Made by a program: the position numbers and the translations under genes. Under the pieces are notes generated by a model. The model ran no database searches and was not told where the DNA came from. It saw nothing but the letters and a program-made list of their open reading frames with translations. A stretch of DNA of 64,000 nucleotides, taken from Azospirillum lipoferum 4B (GTDB lineage Bacteria; Pseudomonadota; Alphaproteobacteria; Azospirillales; Azospirillaceae). Shown here piece by piece: positions 35,811-45,433 of the stretch (position 1 is the first letter of the stretch; each line of letters starts with the position of its first letter). The DNA lies in contig NC_016622.1 of NCBI RefSeq assembly GCF_000283655.1, positions 1,934,501 through 1,998,500 on the forward strand, given 5' to 3'.

Positions 35811-36326
35811 TCAGGTCGACTGGTGGCGCTTGCGGACCCTGTCGATGGCCGCCCAGGTCACGTCGAGATCGCGAGCGATGGCGTTGACCTTGTCGCCGGC
35901 GTTCAGCCGGCGCAGGACTTCATCTTCCGGGACTGTCTGGCTCGACCTCCGGCGACGCAGCGCCGTGGTCGGAGCGGCGTCGCCCGCACCAGTGGGACGG
36001 CTGTCCGGCATCGGGAAGCTGCGCAGCACCGCCAGCCCGTGGACGAGCGCCTCGGGCGTCCAGCCGTCGGCAAGGATGGCCAAATCGGCGTCCATGGCGC
36101 GGATGTCCTGGACCAGCGCATCCAGCGCCTGAACGCTGTCCGCGGCTTGCGGCACCGTCGGAACGACCAGTGTGTCGCCGGCCCGAAGAAGGCGGCGGAT
36201 GACCGCGAGAGACACGCGGTCCTGGCCGAGAGTGTCATGCTGAACGCGTTCGGCGCCGGCATCCATGAGAGCCGTGGTGTTCTCGTCGAGGGTGGCGGTG
36301 GAGCAGTAGGTGTATCCGATTTTCAT
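35811..36326 (-). CDS. Degenerate serine resolvase-like protein, second copy
   Basis: 171 residues from ATG 36326. MKIGYTYCSTATLDENTTAL aligns with the GYARVSTxxQ opening of resolvases, but Arg is replaced by Cys and the glutamine region differs. GAERVQHD, RLLRAGDTLVVPTVPQAADS and a C-terminal helix-turn-helix (VNAIARDLDVTWAAIDRVRK) follow the same plan. The DRLxR motif is absent, so catalysis is unlikely. It shares this decayed pattern with the protein at 32941-33501. The family is seen by pattern only. The ribosome site is weak. Confidence 0.5.
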   Translation of the reverse strand: MKIGYTYCSTATLDENTTALMDAGAERVQHDTLGQDRVSLAVIRRLLRAGDTLVVPTVPQAADSVQALDALVQDIRAMDADLAILADGWTPEALVHGLAVLRSFPMPDSRPTGAGDAAPTTALRRRRSSQTVPEDEVLRRLNAGDKVNAIARDLDVTWAAIDRVRKRHQST

Positions 36327-36718
36327 GAGAGCGCTCGCTGTCTTGGTTGCGGACGCCTCCCAGATAGGTCCGTGAGAAAGTGCACATCCCTCGAACACGA
36401 AATTTCTTCCGGCCCTTCGACGGGAATCGCGAATGCGACAATACTCCCTTCTTGAAGGGGCCGAACCGATCGTTCCGGTTCCAGAGCCGTTGATCAGGAG
36501 CAGGGAGCGACCATCCCGAGCTCGACCTTACATACTCGCGCATGTAGTCCGGCAGAAGTTGCATTCTCAGGTTGGAATCGCTGGAACGGCCAAGGCCTGT
36601 CGGATAGGTTACCTCCAAGTGGGTGGTCTTTCCGGAAGGCGGCTCGTCCTGCAACGGGATTGACGGCAGCACCGGTCGCGGTCGGGCAACCAACAAGAAC
36701 GAAGCGTAAGGTCATTCG
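36327..36718. other. Intergenic region before the defence operon
   Basis: About 390 bases without a supported gene; the frames crossing it lack coding character. It must hold the promoter of the plus-strand operon starting at 36719. No clear operator or hairpin was found. Confidence 0.4.
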
Positions 36719-39700
36719 ATGAGTGAACGGTTCTTTGAGCAGCCGATCCTGAACTCTCCTTACGAGCCGCCCCGGTTCCATCACGATCTCGACGCCGACG
36801 GTCAGCCGACGGATCTTCCTCCGGTCGCCGGCCGGCGCCGGTCGGAACTGATCACGCCGGTTCCGAAGCCGAAGAAGAAGAAGGGCAAGGCGGCGCCCGC
36901 CGAACAGACCGGCTTCGTGTTCGCGGATCAGCAAGGGCTGACGACCGCGGAGGTCGAGTACAACCCGACCCCGATCATCAACGAGATCCGGCAACACGTT
37001 GAGTCCTGGCGCAACCTGCCCAACCCCGCGCACTGGAAGGTGACCCCGGCGACGGCGAGGCTGCTTCAGCACTGGCGCCATCACGAGTTCAGCGGGGTTC
37101 GTCCCTTCTTCTGCCAGGTCGAGGCGGTCGAGACGATCATCTGGCTGACCGAGGTCGCGCCGGGCAACAGCCAGTACAAGAAGGTCCTGGAGCACGTCGA
37201 GGGCGCGAATCTTCAGGCGAACCCGGAACTGCTGCGCATGGCCATGAAGATGGCGACCGGCAGCGGCAAGACGACGGTCATGGCGATGCTGATCGCGTGG
37301 CAGACGGTGAACGCCGTCCGCCATCCCAACAGCAAGCGCTTCAGCAAGGGCTTCCTGATCGTCACCCCAGGCATCACCATCAAGGACCGCCTGCGCGTCC
37401 TCCAGCCGAACGACCCGGACAGCTACTACAAGAACCGGGAGCTGGTGCCGGCGGACATGCTGCCGGACATCGACAAGGCCAAGATCGTCATCACCAACTA
37501 CCACGCCTTCAAGCTGCGGGAGCGCATGGAGGTGTCGAAGCTCGGCCGCGCCCTGTTGAAGGGACGCGACGGCGACCTGAACACCGCCGAGACGGAAGGG
37601 CAGATGCTTCAGCGCGTCATGCCCGATCTGATGGGCATGAAGAGCATCGTCGTCCTGAACGACGAGGCGCACCACTGCTACCGCGAGCGGCCCGGTGTGG
37701 ACGACGGACTCACCGGCGACGAGAAGAAGGAAGCGGAGAAGAACAACGAGGCCGCCCGCCTCTGGATCACCGGCATCGAGACGGTGAAGCGCCACCTGGG
37801 CGTCCGCGGCGTCTACGACCTGTCGGCGACCCCCTTCTTCCTGCGCGGCTCGGGCTACGCGGAAGGCACGCTGTTCCCGTGGACGGTCAGCGACTTCTCG
37901 CTGATGGACGCGATCGAGTGCGGCATCGTCAAGCTGCCCCGCGTCCCGGTCGCCGACAACCTGCCGACCGGAGAGATGCCGGTCTATCGGAACCTGTGGG
38001 AGCACATCGGCAAGAAGATGCCGAAGAAGGGACGCGGCAAGGGCGGCGAGCTCGATCCGCGCAACCTTCCCTCAGAGCTTCAGACCGCGCTCGACGCCCT
38101 CTACGGCCACTACACAAAGGTTTTCGACCTGTGGGAGGAGAAGGGCATCGGCGTGCCGCCGGTGTTCATCATCGTCTGCAACAACACGTCGTCGTCCAAG
38201 CTGGTCTACGAGTTCATCTCCGGCTGGACGCGGACGGACGAGAACGGCAACACCCAGTTCAACCAGGGCCGGCTGGAGCTGTTCCGGAACTACGACGACT
38301 ACGGCAACCGCCTGCCGCGCATGCGCACCCTGCTGATCGACAGCGAGCAGCTGGAGTCCGACGAGGCGTTGGACACGGAGTTCCGCGCCGCCGCCGCCGA
38401 GGAGATCGACCAGTTCAAGCGTGAGTTGATCCAACGCGACGGCGCCGGCGCGGCCGACAAGCTGACCGACAAGGACTTGCTGCGCGAGGTGATGAACACG
38501 GTCGGCCGCAAGGGCCGGCTGGGCGAGCAGGTCCGCTGCGTCGTGTCGGTGTCGATGCTGACCGAAGGCTGGGACACCAACACCGTCACCCACATCCTTG
38601 GCGTGCGCGCCTTCGGAACGCAGCTTCTCTGCGAACAGGTCGTCGGCCGGGCGCTCCGCCGCCAATCCTACGAGCTGAACGACCAGGGCCTGTTCAACGC
38701 GGAGTACGCGGACGTCCTCGGCATCCCCTTCGACTTCACCGCCAAGCCGGTCGTCGCCAAGCCGGCCACGCCGCGGGAGACGGTGCGCGTGCAAGCGGTG
38801 AAGGAGCGGGCGGACCTGGAGATCCTCTACCCGCGCGTCGAGGGCTACCGCGTCGAACTGCCCAACGACCGGCTGTCGGCGACCTTCTCCGAGAACTCGA
38901 CCCTCTACCTGACGCCGGAACTGGTCGGCCCCTGCTCCGTCCTCCTCGAGGGCATCGTCGGCGAGGGCGTGACGCTGAACGTCGACCATCTGGAGAAGGT
39001 CCGCCCCAGCACGATCGCCTACAACCTCGCCAAGCACCTGCTGTTCAAGCACTTCCGCGATCCGGGGGAGGAGCCGAAGCTGCACCTCTTCGGTCCGCTG
39101 AAGCGCATCACCAAGCAGTGGCTGGACGCCGGCCACCTGAAATGCGCCGGCGGCACCTTCCCGGCCCAGCTGATGTACCAGGAGATCGCCGATCAGGCGG
39201 CGGAGCGCATCTACCTCGCCTGTCAGGCCGGGCTGGAGGGGGAGCGCCGCATCAAGGCGATCCTCGATCCCTACAACCCGACCGGCTCCACCCGCTTCGT
39301 CAACTTCACCACCAGCAAGGAACTGCGGTGGGAGACCAGTGCGAAGCACTGCCACGTCAACCTCGTCATCTGCGACAGCGAGTGGGAGGCGGAGTTCGCC
39401 CGCGTCGCCGAGGAGCATCCCAGCGTCCTCGCCTACGTGAAGAACCAGGGCCTGGGCTTCGAGGTGCCGTACCGCGACGGCTCCACGCCGCGCAAGTACA
39501 TCCCCGACTTCATCCTGCGCGTTGATGACGGCCGGCCGGACCCGCTCAACCTGATTGTCGAGATCAAGGGCTATCGGCGCGGCGACGCCCAGCTCAAGGC
39601 GGAGACGATGAACACTCTCTGGGTGCCGGGCGTGAACAACCTCGGCCGCTACGGCCGCTGGGCCTTCGCCGAGTTCCACCACGTCTTCGAGATCGAGCAG

Positions 39701-39748
39701 CGCTTCGGCGAGCTGATCCAGTCATTCCTGCAGGAAAAGGCCGCCTGA
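36719..39748 (+). CDS. Type III-like restriction helicase-nuclease
   Basis: 1009 residues. The opening ERFFEQPILNSPYEPPRFHH and ITPVPKPKKKK is characteristic of a restriction subunit family I know as BPTD_3080-type. The superfamily 2 helicase motifs are Walker A MATGSGKTT (about 177), the DEAH box LNDEAHHCY (about 314), the motif III segment YDLSATPFF (about 366) and motif VI EQVVGRALRRQ (about 639). Near the C-terminus YIPDFILRVDD and LNLIVEIKGYRRG form a PD-(D/E)xK nuclease site (about 930-951). It should translocate and cut DNA lacking the methylation set by the methyltransferase two genes downstream. Its stop overlaps the next start (TGATG). Confidence 0.88.
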   Translation: MSERFFEQPILNSPYEPPRFHHDLDADGQPTDLPPVAGRRRSELITPVPKPKKKKGKAAPAEQTGFVFADQQGLTTAEVEYNPTPIINEIRQHVESWRNLPNPAHWKVTPATARLLQHWRHHEFSGVRPFFCQVEAVETIIWLTEVAPGNSQYKKVLEHVEGANLQANPELLRMAMKMATGSGKTTVMAMLIAWQTVNAVRHPNSKRFSKGFLIVTPGITIKDRLRVLQPNDPDSYYKNRELVPADMLPDIDKAKIVITNYHAFKLRERMEVSKLGRALLKGRDGDLNTAETEGQMLQRVMPDLMGMKSIVVLNDEAHHCYRERPGVDDGLTGDEKKEAEKNNEAARLWITGIETVKRHLGVRGVYDLSATPFFLRGSGYAEGTLFPWTVSDFSLMDAIECGIVKLPRVPVADNLPTGEMPVYRNLWEHIGKKMPKKGRGKGGELDPRNLPSELQTALDALYGHYTKVFDLWEEKGIGVPPVFIIVCNNTSSSKLVYEFISGWTRTDENGNTQFNQGRLELFRNYDDYGNRLPRMRTLLIDSEQLESDEALDTEFRAAAAEEIDQFKRELIQRDGAGAADKLTDKDLLREVMNTVGRKGRLGEQVRCVVSVSMLTEGWDTNTVTHILGVRAFGTQLLCEQVVGRALRRQSYELNDQGLFNAEYADVLGIPFDFTAKPVVAKPATPRETVRVQAVKERADLEILYPRVEGYRVELPNDRLSATFSENSTLYLTPELVGPCSVLLEGIVGEGVTLNVDHLEKVRPSTIAYNLAKHLLFKHFRDPGEEPKLHLFGPLKRITKQWLDAGHLKCAGGTFPAQLMYQEIADQAAERIYLACQAGLEGERRIKAILDPYNPTGSTRFVNFTTSKELRWETSAKHCHVNLVICDSEWEAEFARVAEEHPSVLAYVKNQGLGFEVPYRDGSTPRKYIPDFILRVDDGRPDPLNLIVEIKGYRRGDAQLKAETMNTLWVPGVNNLGRYGRWAFAEFHHVFEIEQRFGELIQSFLQEKAA

Positions 39749-41640
39749 TGTTCGACGCCACCAAGGCAGACCTCAAGGACATTCTCCGTTCGGCGGAGGA
39801 AGGCCGCCTCCAGTTGCCGGAGTTCCAGCGCAACTATGTCTGGGGTGACGCCGACGTGCGCAGCCTCGTCGCTTCCGTTGCCAAGGGCTTTCCCGTGGGC
39901 GCCCTGTTGACGCTGGAGACCGGCGGCGAGATCGAGTTCAAGCCGCGCCTTCTTGAAGGCGTCCCGGCGAAGGAGGTCCGACCTGCGGAACTGCTGCTCG
40001 ATGGGCAGCAGCGCATCACCTCGCTCTATCAGGCGACGTGGTCGGCAGACCCGGTTTGTACGACCACCACCAAGAGCACGGTGGTGAAGCGCTACTACTA
40101 CATCGACATCAAGAAGTCCCTGACCGTTGGCGTGGATTTCGAGGAAGCCATCCTCGGCGTTCCCGCCGACAAGGTGGTTCGGCGCAATTTCGGCAAGGAC
40201 GTGGCCCTGGACCTGAGCACCCAGGAGCATGAATTCGAACACGACCTGTTCCCGCTCAACCGGGTCTTCGATACGAAGAGCTGGTTTCGCGGCTGGTGGA
40301 ACTATTGGAATGCCCGCCAGCGGGATGTGAGCGGCCTGGAAAAAGACTTCGACAACGACGTGCTCGAGCAAATCCAGCACTACAAGATGCCGATCATCCG
40401 CCTCGACAAGCGCAACAGCCGCGAGGCCATCTGCCTTGTGTTCGAGAAGGTGAACGTCGGCGGCAAGAAGCTGGACGCCTTCGAACTGGTCACCGCCATC
40501 TACGCCGCCAGCGGCGCCAACCTGCGGGAGGACTGGGCGGCCCGCCGCGCCCGCATCATCGGGTCGCCGAACCGGCGCGACGTCCTCAGCCAGATCGCCA
40601 GCACCGACTTCCTCCAGGCCTGTACGCTGCTGCACACCCGCGAGCTGCGCCTCGCCCGCGCCGCCGAGCTGATGCGGGACAAGGGCAAGATCGAGGTCAA
40701 GGAACTGCCGCAGGTCAGCTGCAACCGCGACGCCCTGCTGGGCCTGCCGCTGCACGCCTACCGGAAGCACGCCGACGCGGTGGAGAAGGGCTTCGTCGAG
40801 GCCGGCGGCTTCCTGAACGAGCACAAGATCATCTGGCACAAGGACGTGCCCTATCCCACGCTGATCGTCGGGTTGGCCGCGACCTTCGCCATCCTTGGCA
40901 AGGCAGCGCAGACCGCGGCGGCGAAGGAGAAGCTGGCGCGCTGGTTCTGGTCGATCACGCTGGGCGAACTCTACGGGTCGAGCACGGAATCGCGCCTCGC
41001 CCGCGACGTGCCGGAACTGGCCGAGTGGCTGTCCGGCGCCGGCCCGCACCCGCGGTCGGTGGACGAGGCGCTGTTCCAGCGCGACCGCCTGGGCTCGCTC
41101 CGCCAGCGCATCTCCGCGGCCTACAAGGGGCTGCACGCGCTGCTGATGCGCTCCGGCTGCCGCGACTTCATCAACGGCCGGCCCACCGACCTGATGACCT
41201 TTTTCAACGACAAGATCGACATCCACCACATCTTCCCGCAGGCCTGGTGCAAGAAGAAGGGCATCCCGCCCAACGTCTTCAACTCCATCGTCAACAAGAC
41301 CCCGCTGTCCAAGGCGTCCAACATCGCCATCGGCGGCGACGCGCCGTCCGTCTATCTGCGGCGCATCGAGCAGCGGCAGGGGTTGAGCCCCGAGGCGCTG
41401 GACGACATCCTGCGCAGCCACCTGATCGAGCCGGCGCACCTGCGCAACGACGACTTCGACGCCTTCTTCGCCGCACGCATGGACGCGCTGGCCGGCGTCG
41501 TCGCCGGGGCACTGGGCAAGGCGGTGGTTGACGAACACGGGGCCGATGAGGCCGAAGAGGAGGTCGCCGCCGAGGAGATGGCCCAGGAGATGGCCGAGGC
41601 TGGCGACACGGACAACATGGTTGAGCTGGAGACTGCGTGA
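39748..41640 (+). CDS. DUF262/HNH (GmrSD-like) protein
   Basis: 630 residues. The N-terminal DUF262 domain has LQLPEFQRNYVW and the LLDGQQRITSLYQ nucleotide-binding motif (about 84). A C-terminal DUF1524-like HNH region shows KIDIHHIFPQAWC and NSIVNKTPLSKASN. GmrSD and related proteins use NTP hydrolysis and an HNH nuclease against modified phage DNA. The gene is translationally coupled to both neighbours, sitting between the restriction and modification genes. It may add a modification-dependent arm to this system or regulate the nuclease. The tail is acidic (EEEVAAEEMAQEMAE). Confidence 0.85.
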   Translation: MFDATKADLKDILRSAEEGRLQLPEFQRNYVWGDADVRSLVASVAKGFPVGALLTLETGGEIEFKPRLLEGVPAKEVRPAELLLDGQQRITSLYQATWSADPVCTTTTKSTVVKRYYYIDIKKSLTVGVDFEEAILGVPADKVVRRNFGKDVALDLSTQEHEFEHDLFPLNRVFDTKSWFRGWWNYWNARQRDVSGLEKDFDNDVLEQIQHYKMPIIRLDKRNSREAICLVFEKVNVGGKKLDAFELVTAIYAASGANLREDWAARRARIIGSPNRRDVLSQIASTDFLQACTLLHTRELRLARAAELMRDKGKIEVKELPQVSCNRDALLGLPLHAYRKHADAVEKGFVEAGGFLNEHKIIWHKDVPYPTLIVGLAATFAILGKAAQTAAAKEKLARWFWSITLGELYGSSTESRLARDVPELAEWLSGAGPHPRSVDEALFQRDRLGSLRQRISAAYKGLHALLMRSGCRDFINGRPTDLMTFFNDKIDIHHIFPQAWCKKKGIPPNVFNSIVNKTPLSKASNIAIGGDAPSVYLRRIEQRQGLSPEALDDILRSHLIEPAHLRNDDFDAFFAARMDALAGVVAGALGKAVVDEHGADEAEEEVAAEEMAQEMAEAGDTDNMVELETA

Positions 41641-44600
41641 TGGCGCGCAACGGTAAGGACGTCGATTCCCTCGTCCACAAGAAGGCGACGCGGAAGAACA
41701 TCCCGACGGCCGAGCAGCAATCCTTCGTCGAGGCGGAGGACGCGGCGCCGAAACCCGTGACATACCCGCGCGACACGCCGCTGGAGCCCGGCGCCACCCG
41801 CCCGCGCAACCCCGACCTCGACCCGCAGCTCGTCTGGCGCGGCAAGGACCAGCAGGACTGGTCCGACCTCGTGGTGCAGGCGCCGCCGATCTACATCCAG
41901 GAGAAGATCCACCCCCAGGCCATCATCGACGACCTGCGCCGCCGCAGCGAGGCCGCGCGCGGCGAGGCGGCCGGCTCCCAGTTCGACTTCTTCAACGACT
42001 TCAACGGTCTGCCCGACGAGGAAGCGAAGCTGGAATTCTACCAGCACGACAAGCACTGGGCGAACCGCATGATCCTGGGCGACAGCCTCCAGGTCATGGC
42101 CTCGCTGGCGGAGAAGGAGGGACTGCGCGGGCAGGTGCAGTGCATCTACTTCGACCCGCCCTACGGCATCAAGTTCAACTCCAACTGGCAGGTGTCCACC
42201 CGCTCCCGCGACGTGAAGGACGGCAAGATCGACCAGATCAGCCGCGAGCCGGAGCAGGTCAAGGCCTTCCGCGACACCTGGAAGGACGGCATCCACTCCT
42301 ACATGACCTATCTGCGCGACCGCCTGACCGTGGCGCGCGACCTGCTGACGGAGAGCGGGTCGATTTTCGTGCAGATCGGAGATGAGAACGTCCACCGCGT
42401 GCGGGCGTTGATGGATGAGGTGTTTGGCGACGGCAATTTTGTTAATATGATACCCTTCGTTACGACTGGCGGCCAATCCACGGTAGGGCTTGGCAATATA
42501 TTTGACAACATCATTTGGTATTGTAAGAACTATGATCTAATCAAATATCGGCAGATTTATTTTGAGAGGGAACTTCGCACTGGTGGCGGTTGGTCGCATT
42601 CGCGAGCTCGCCTTTCAGATGGAACGAAGGTAAATCTCGGCCAGACGGAAATTTCTAGGCTAATTGCAGAAGGCATGACACTAGATCCGTACTATCAGGA
42701 TAACCTTGCATCACAGGGCGCCACTCCGGAAGGCTCTCTCCCGTTTAATTGTTTCGGGAGATCTTATTCTCCTCCAAGAAATTCGCACTGGAAAACTCAT
42801 TTGCAAGGGATGGAGCGCCTTGCAAAAGCTGATAGAATTGACTCTTCAACGAACAGCATCCGGTATGTTAGGTGCCTCTCTGACTTTTCCATCGAACCAA
42901 TAACAAACATTTGGTCTGATACCACACGAGCTGGGTACATAGATCAGAAGCGCTACGTAGTTGAAACTGCACCAAAAGTAATTGAACGCTGCATTCAGAT
43001 GACCACCGACCCCGGTGACATCGTCCTCGACCCCACCTGCGGGTCGGGCACAACGGCCTATGTCGCCGAGCAATGGGGGCGGCGCTGGATCACCATCGAC
43101 ACCTCGCGGGTGGCGCTGGCGCTCGCCCGCGCGCGGCTGATGGGCGCCAAGTACCCCTACTACCACCTCGCCGACTCGCCCGACGGGCTGGTGAAGGAGG
43201 CGCAGGCGTCCGGCACCCCGCCGGCGCAGCGGGCGACCTACGGCGACATCCGCCAGGGCTTCGTCTACCGCCGCGTGCCGCACATCACGCTGAAGTCCAT
43301 CGCCAACAACGCCGAGATCGACGTCATCTGGGACCGCTGGCAGGCGGTGCTGGAACCGCTGCGCCACGACCTCAACGCCGCACTCGGCCGGAACTGGCAG
43401 GAGTGGGAGATCCCCCGCCGCCCCGCCGATCCCTGGCTGGAGGCGGCGCAGACCCTGCACGCCGCCATCCGCAAACGCCTCGCCGACGGGGCCTCGGTCG
43501 CGCAACCGCTCAAGAAGTTGAACGGCATCCTCAAGCTCGACTACACGGCGGACACCCTGCCGGAGTACCCGGACGACCCCTGGACCGACGCCAAGGCCAT
43601 CGACCTGCACGGCCGCTGGTGGGAGGCGCGCATCGCCCGCCAGAAGGAGATCGACAAGTCGATCGCCGACAAGGCCGACCAGGAGTTCCTCTACGACAAG
43701 CCCTACGACGACCCCGACCGCGTCCGCGTCGCCGGCCCCTTCACCGTGGAGAGCCTGTCGCCCCACCGCGTCCTCCCCACCGAGGAAGAGGAACTGTGGG
43801 AGGAACTGGTGGCCGCCGACGCCGTGGAGGCCGGCCGACCGGAGCCGCGCCGCACCCAGGCACCGGCCCGCAAGAAGGCTCCGCACCAGTGGGAGGAGAC
43901 CGACTTCGCCACGGTCATGCTCGACCACCTGAAGACCAGCGGTGTCCACCAGGGCGACAAGAAGGACCGCATCACCTTTACCAGCCTGACCCCCTGGCCC
44001 GGCGAGTACGTCGCCGCCGACGCCCGCTACATGGAGGGTGACCGCGAGCGCCGCGCCGCCATCTTCATCGGCCCGGAGTTCGGCACCGTCTCCCGCCCCG
44101 ACCTGACCGCCGCCGCGCGCGAGGCACGGGACGCCGGCTTCGAGCTGCTGATCGCCTGCGCCTTCAACTTCGACGCCCACGCCTCGGAACTGGCGAAGAT
44201 GGGCCCGTTGCAGATCGTCCGCGCCCGCATGAACCCGGACCTGCACATGGCCGACGACCTGAAGAACACGGGCTCCGGCAACCTGTTCGTCGTCTTCGGC
44301 GAACCGGACATCGAGATCCGGAAGGAGGAGGACGGTGAGCTGCGGGTACGCATCCTGGGCCTGGACATCTTCGACCCGCAGAAGGGCGAGGTCCGCGCCG
44401 GCGGCACCGACGACATCGCCGCCTGGTTCATCGACACCGACTACGACGAGGAGAGCTTCTTCGTCCGCCACGCCTACTTCCTCGGCGCCCAGGACCCCTA
44501 CAAGTCGCTGAAGACGACCCTGAAGGCCGAAATCGACGAGGAAGCCTGGGAAAGCCTCTACCGCGACACCTCCCGCCCCTTCCCCCGCCCGACCAGTGGG

Positions 44601-44663
44601 AGGATCGCCGTGAAGGTGATCAACCACTTCGGGGATGAGGTGATGAAGGTGTATCGGGTGTGA
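41640..44663 (+). CDS. Beta-class DNA methyltransferase (type III Mod-like)
   Basis: 1007 residues from ATG 41640, one base overlapping the previous stop. The catalytic motif DPPYGIKF (about 171) precedes the SAM-binding DPTCGSGTT (about 464), the order of beta-class N6-adenine/N4-cytosine enzymes such as type III Mod. RMILGDSLQVM is also present. Between the motifs, DNA from about 42415 to 43000 is conspicuously AT-rich, matching the expected target-recognition region and suggesting its replacement. A long C-terminal part (about 650-1007) is unusual for Mod and includes FFVRHAYFLGAQDPYKSL. With the helicase-nuclease it forms a complete restriction pair. Confidence 0.88.
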   Translation: MARNGKDVDSLVHKKATRKNIPTAEQQSFVEAEDAAPKPVTYPRDTPLEPGATRPRNPDLDPQLVWRGKDQQDWSDLVVQAPPIYIQEKIHPQAIIDDLRRRSEAARGEAAGSQFDFFNDFNGLPDEEAKLEFYQHDKHWANRMILGDSLQVMASLAEKEGLRGQVQCIYFDPPYGIKFNSNWQVSTRSRDVKDGKIDQISREPEQVKAFRDTWKDGIHSYMTYLRDRLTVARDLLTESGSIFVQIGDENVHRVRALMDEVFGDGNFVNMIPFVTTGGQSTVGLGNIFDNIIWYCKNYDLIKYRQIYFERELRTGGGWSHSRARLSDGTKVNLGQTEISRLIAEGMTLDPYYQDNLASQGATPEGSLPFNCFGRSYSPPRNSHWKTHLQGMERLAKADRIDSSTNSIRYVRCLSDFSIEPITNIWSDTTRAGYIDQKRYVVETAPKVIERCIQMTTDPGDIVLDPTCGSGTTAYVAEQWGRRWITIDTSRVALALARARLMGAKYPYYHLADSPDGLVKEAQASGTPPAQRATYGDIRQGFVYRRVPHITLKSIANNAEIDVIWDRWQAVLEPLRHDLNAALGRNWQEWEIPRRPADPWLEAAQTLHAAIRKRLADGASVAQPLKKLNGILKLDYTADTLPEYPDDPWTDAKAIDLHGRWWEARIARQKEIDKSIADKADQEFLYDKPYDDPDRVRVAGPFTVESLSPHRVLPTEEEELWEELVAADAVEAGRPEPRRTQAPARKKAPHQWEETDFATVMLDHLKTSGVHQGDKKDRITFTSLTPWPGEYVAADARYMEGDRERRAAIFIGPEFGTVSRPDLTAAAREARDAGFELLIACAFNFDAHASELAKMGPLQIVRARMNPDLHMADDLKNTGSGNLFVVFGEPDIEIRKEEDGELRVRILGLDIFDPQKGEVRAGGTDDIAAWFIDTDYDEESFFVRHAYFLGAQDPYKSLKTTLKAEIDEEAWESLYRDTSRPFPRPTSGRIAVKVINHFGDEVMKVYRV

Positions 44664-44713
44664 CCAACCGTTCGAGTATTTTAAACTCCCAAATGAATTC
44701 TGAGAGGTTTGTA

Positions 44714-45418
44714 ATGAAGAATGATGATGATGGTGACTTAGGCAACCAGAAAAATTGGGCTGTCCAGCTACTGGATAAAGCCTGGAGCGGGGTCGTTCTG
44801 GCGGATAACAGCTGGAATCCTGAGCAATCTTGTTATGATTTGTATGAAGAATACAAGAAGAGTGGCAGGACGCCAGACGAGTGCGTCGAAAATTTTATCG
44901 ATTGGCAAACAGCAAAGGCGGCAGGCACGGGATTTGTTCTCGGTATGCCGGGATTGGTCTTCGGTGCGGTGACCATCCCAGCCGACCTGACCATTACCAC
45001 CTACCTTCAGATGCGAATGATTGCCGTCATTGCGCTTCTCTACGGTTGGGATGCGAAGTCAGACCGCCTGAAGACACTGGCACTTCTCAGCATGCTCGGT
45101 TCTAGCGGCGGCGAGGTGCTTCGGTCAGCCGGGGTAAAGGTCGGAACCAAACTGACTGCCCGGGTCATCGCGAAGATTCCTGGGCGGGTGCTGATCGAGA
45201 TCAACAAGGCCATTGGCATCAAGCTGTTCACGAAAGCCGGCACTACCGGGATTATCAATCTAACGAAGCTCGTGCCCGTCGTCGGCGGCTTGGTCAGCGG
45301 TGGATTGAACGGCTACATGACCCGACAGATCGGTTACGCCGCCAAATCAATCCTCTGCGAGGGGCCGGCTTGTATTCAAGATGCCGAGTCCGATCCAGAG
45401 CCCGCGCCTGCTGTATGA
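44714..45418 (+). CDS. EcsC-family protein
   Basis: 234 residues from ATG 44714, with GAGAGG about 6 bases upstream (a GTG at 44660 overlapping the mod stop is possible). The core GMPGLVFGAVTIPADLTITT followed by YLQMRMIAVIALLYGWD is the hallmark of EcsC-like proteins, with hydrophobic stretches suggesting membrane association. The biochemical role of the family is not established. Codon use is more AT-rich than the R-M genes, so it may be later cargo in the operon. A link to phage defence is by location only. Confidence 0.7.
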   Translation: MKNDDDGDLGNQKNWAVQLLDKAWSGVVLADNSWNPEQSCYDLYEEYKKSGRTPDECVENFIDWQTAKAAGTGFVLGMPGLVFGAVTIPADLTITTYLQMRMIAVIALLYGWDAKSDRLKTLALLSMLGSSGGEVLRSAGVKVGTKLTARVIAKIPGRVLIEINKAIGIKLFTKAGTTGIINLTKLVPVVGGLVSGGLNGYMTRQIGYAAKSILCEGPACIQDAESDPEPAPAV

Positions 45419-45433
45419 TTGGGAGATATTCCG

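Noticed and set aside
38072-39682. Minus-strand frame of 536 codons opposite the type III-like helicase
   Set aside because: No recognisable motif, and fully covered by a motif-complete gene.
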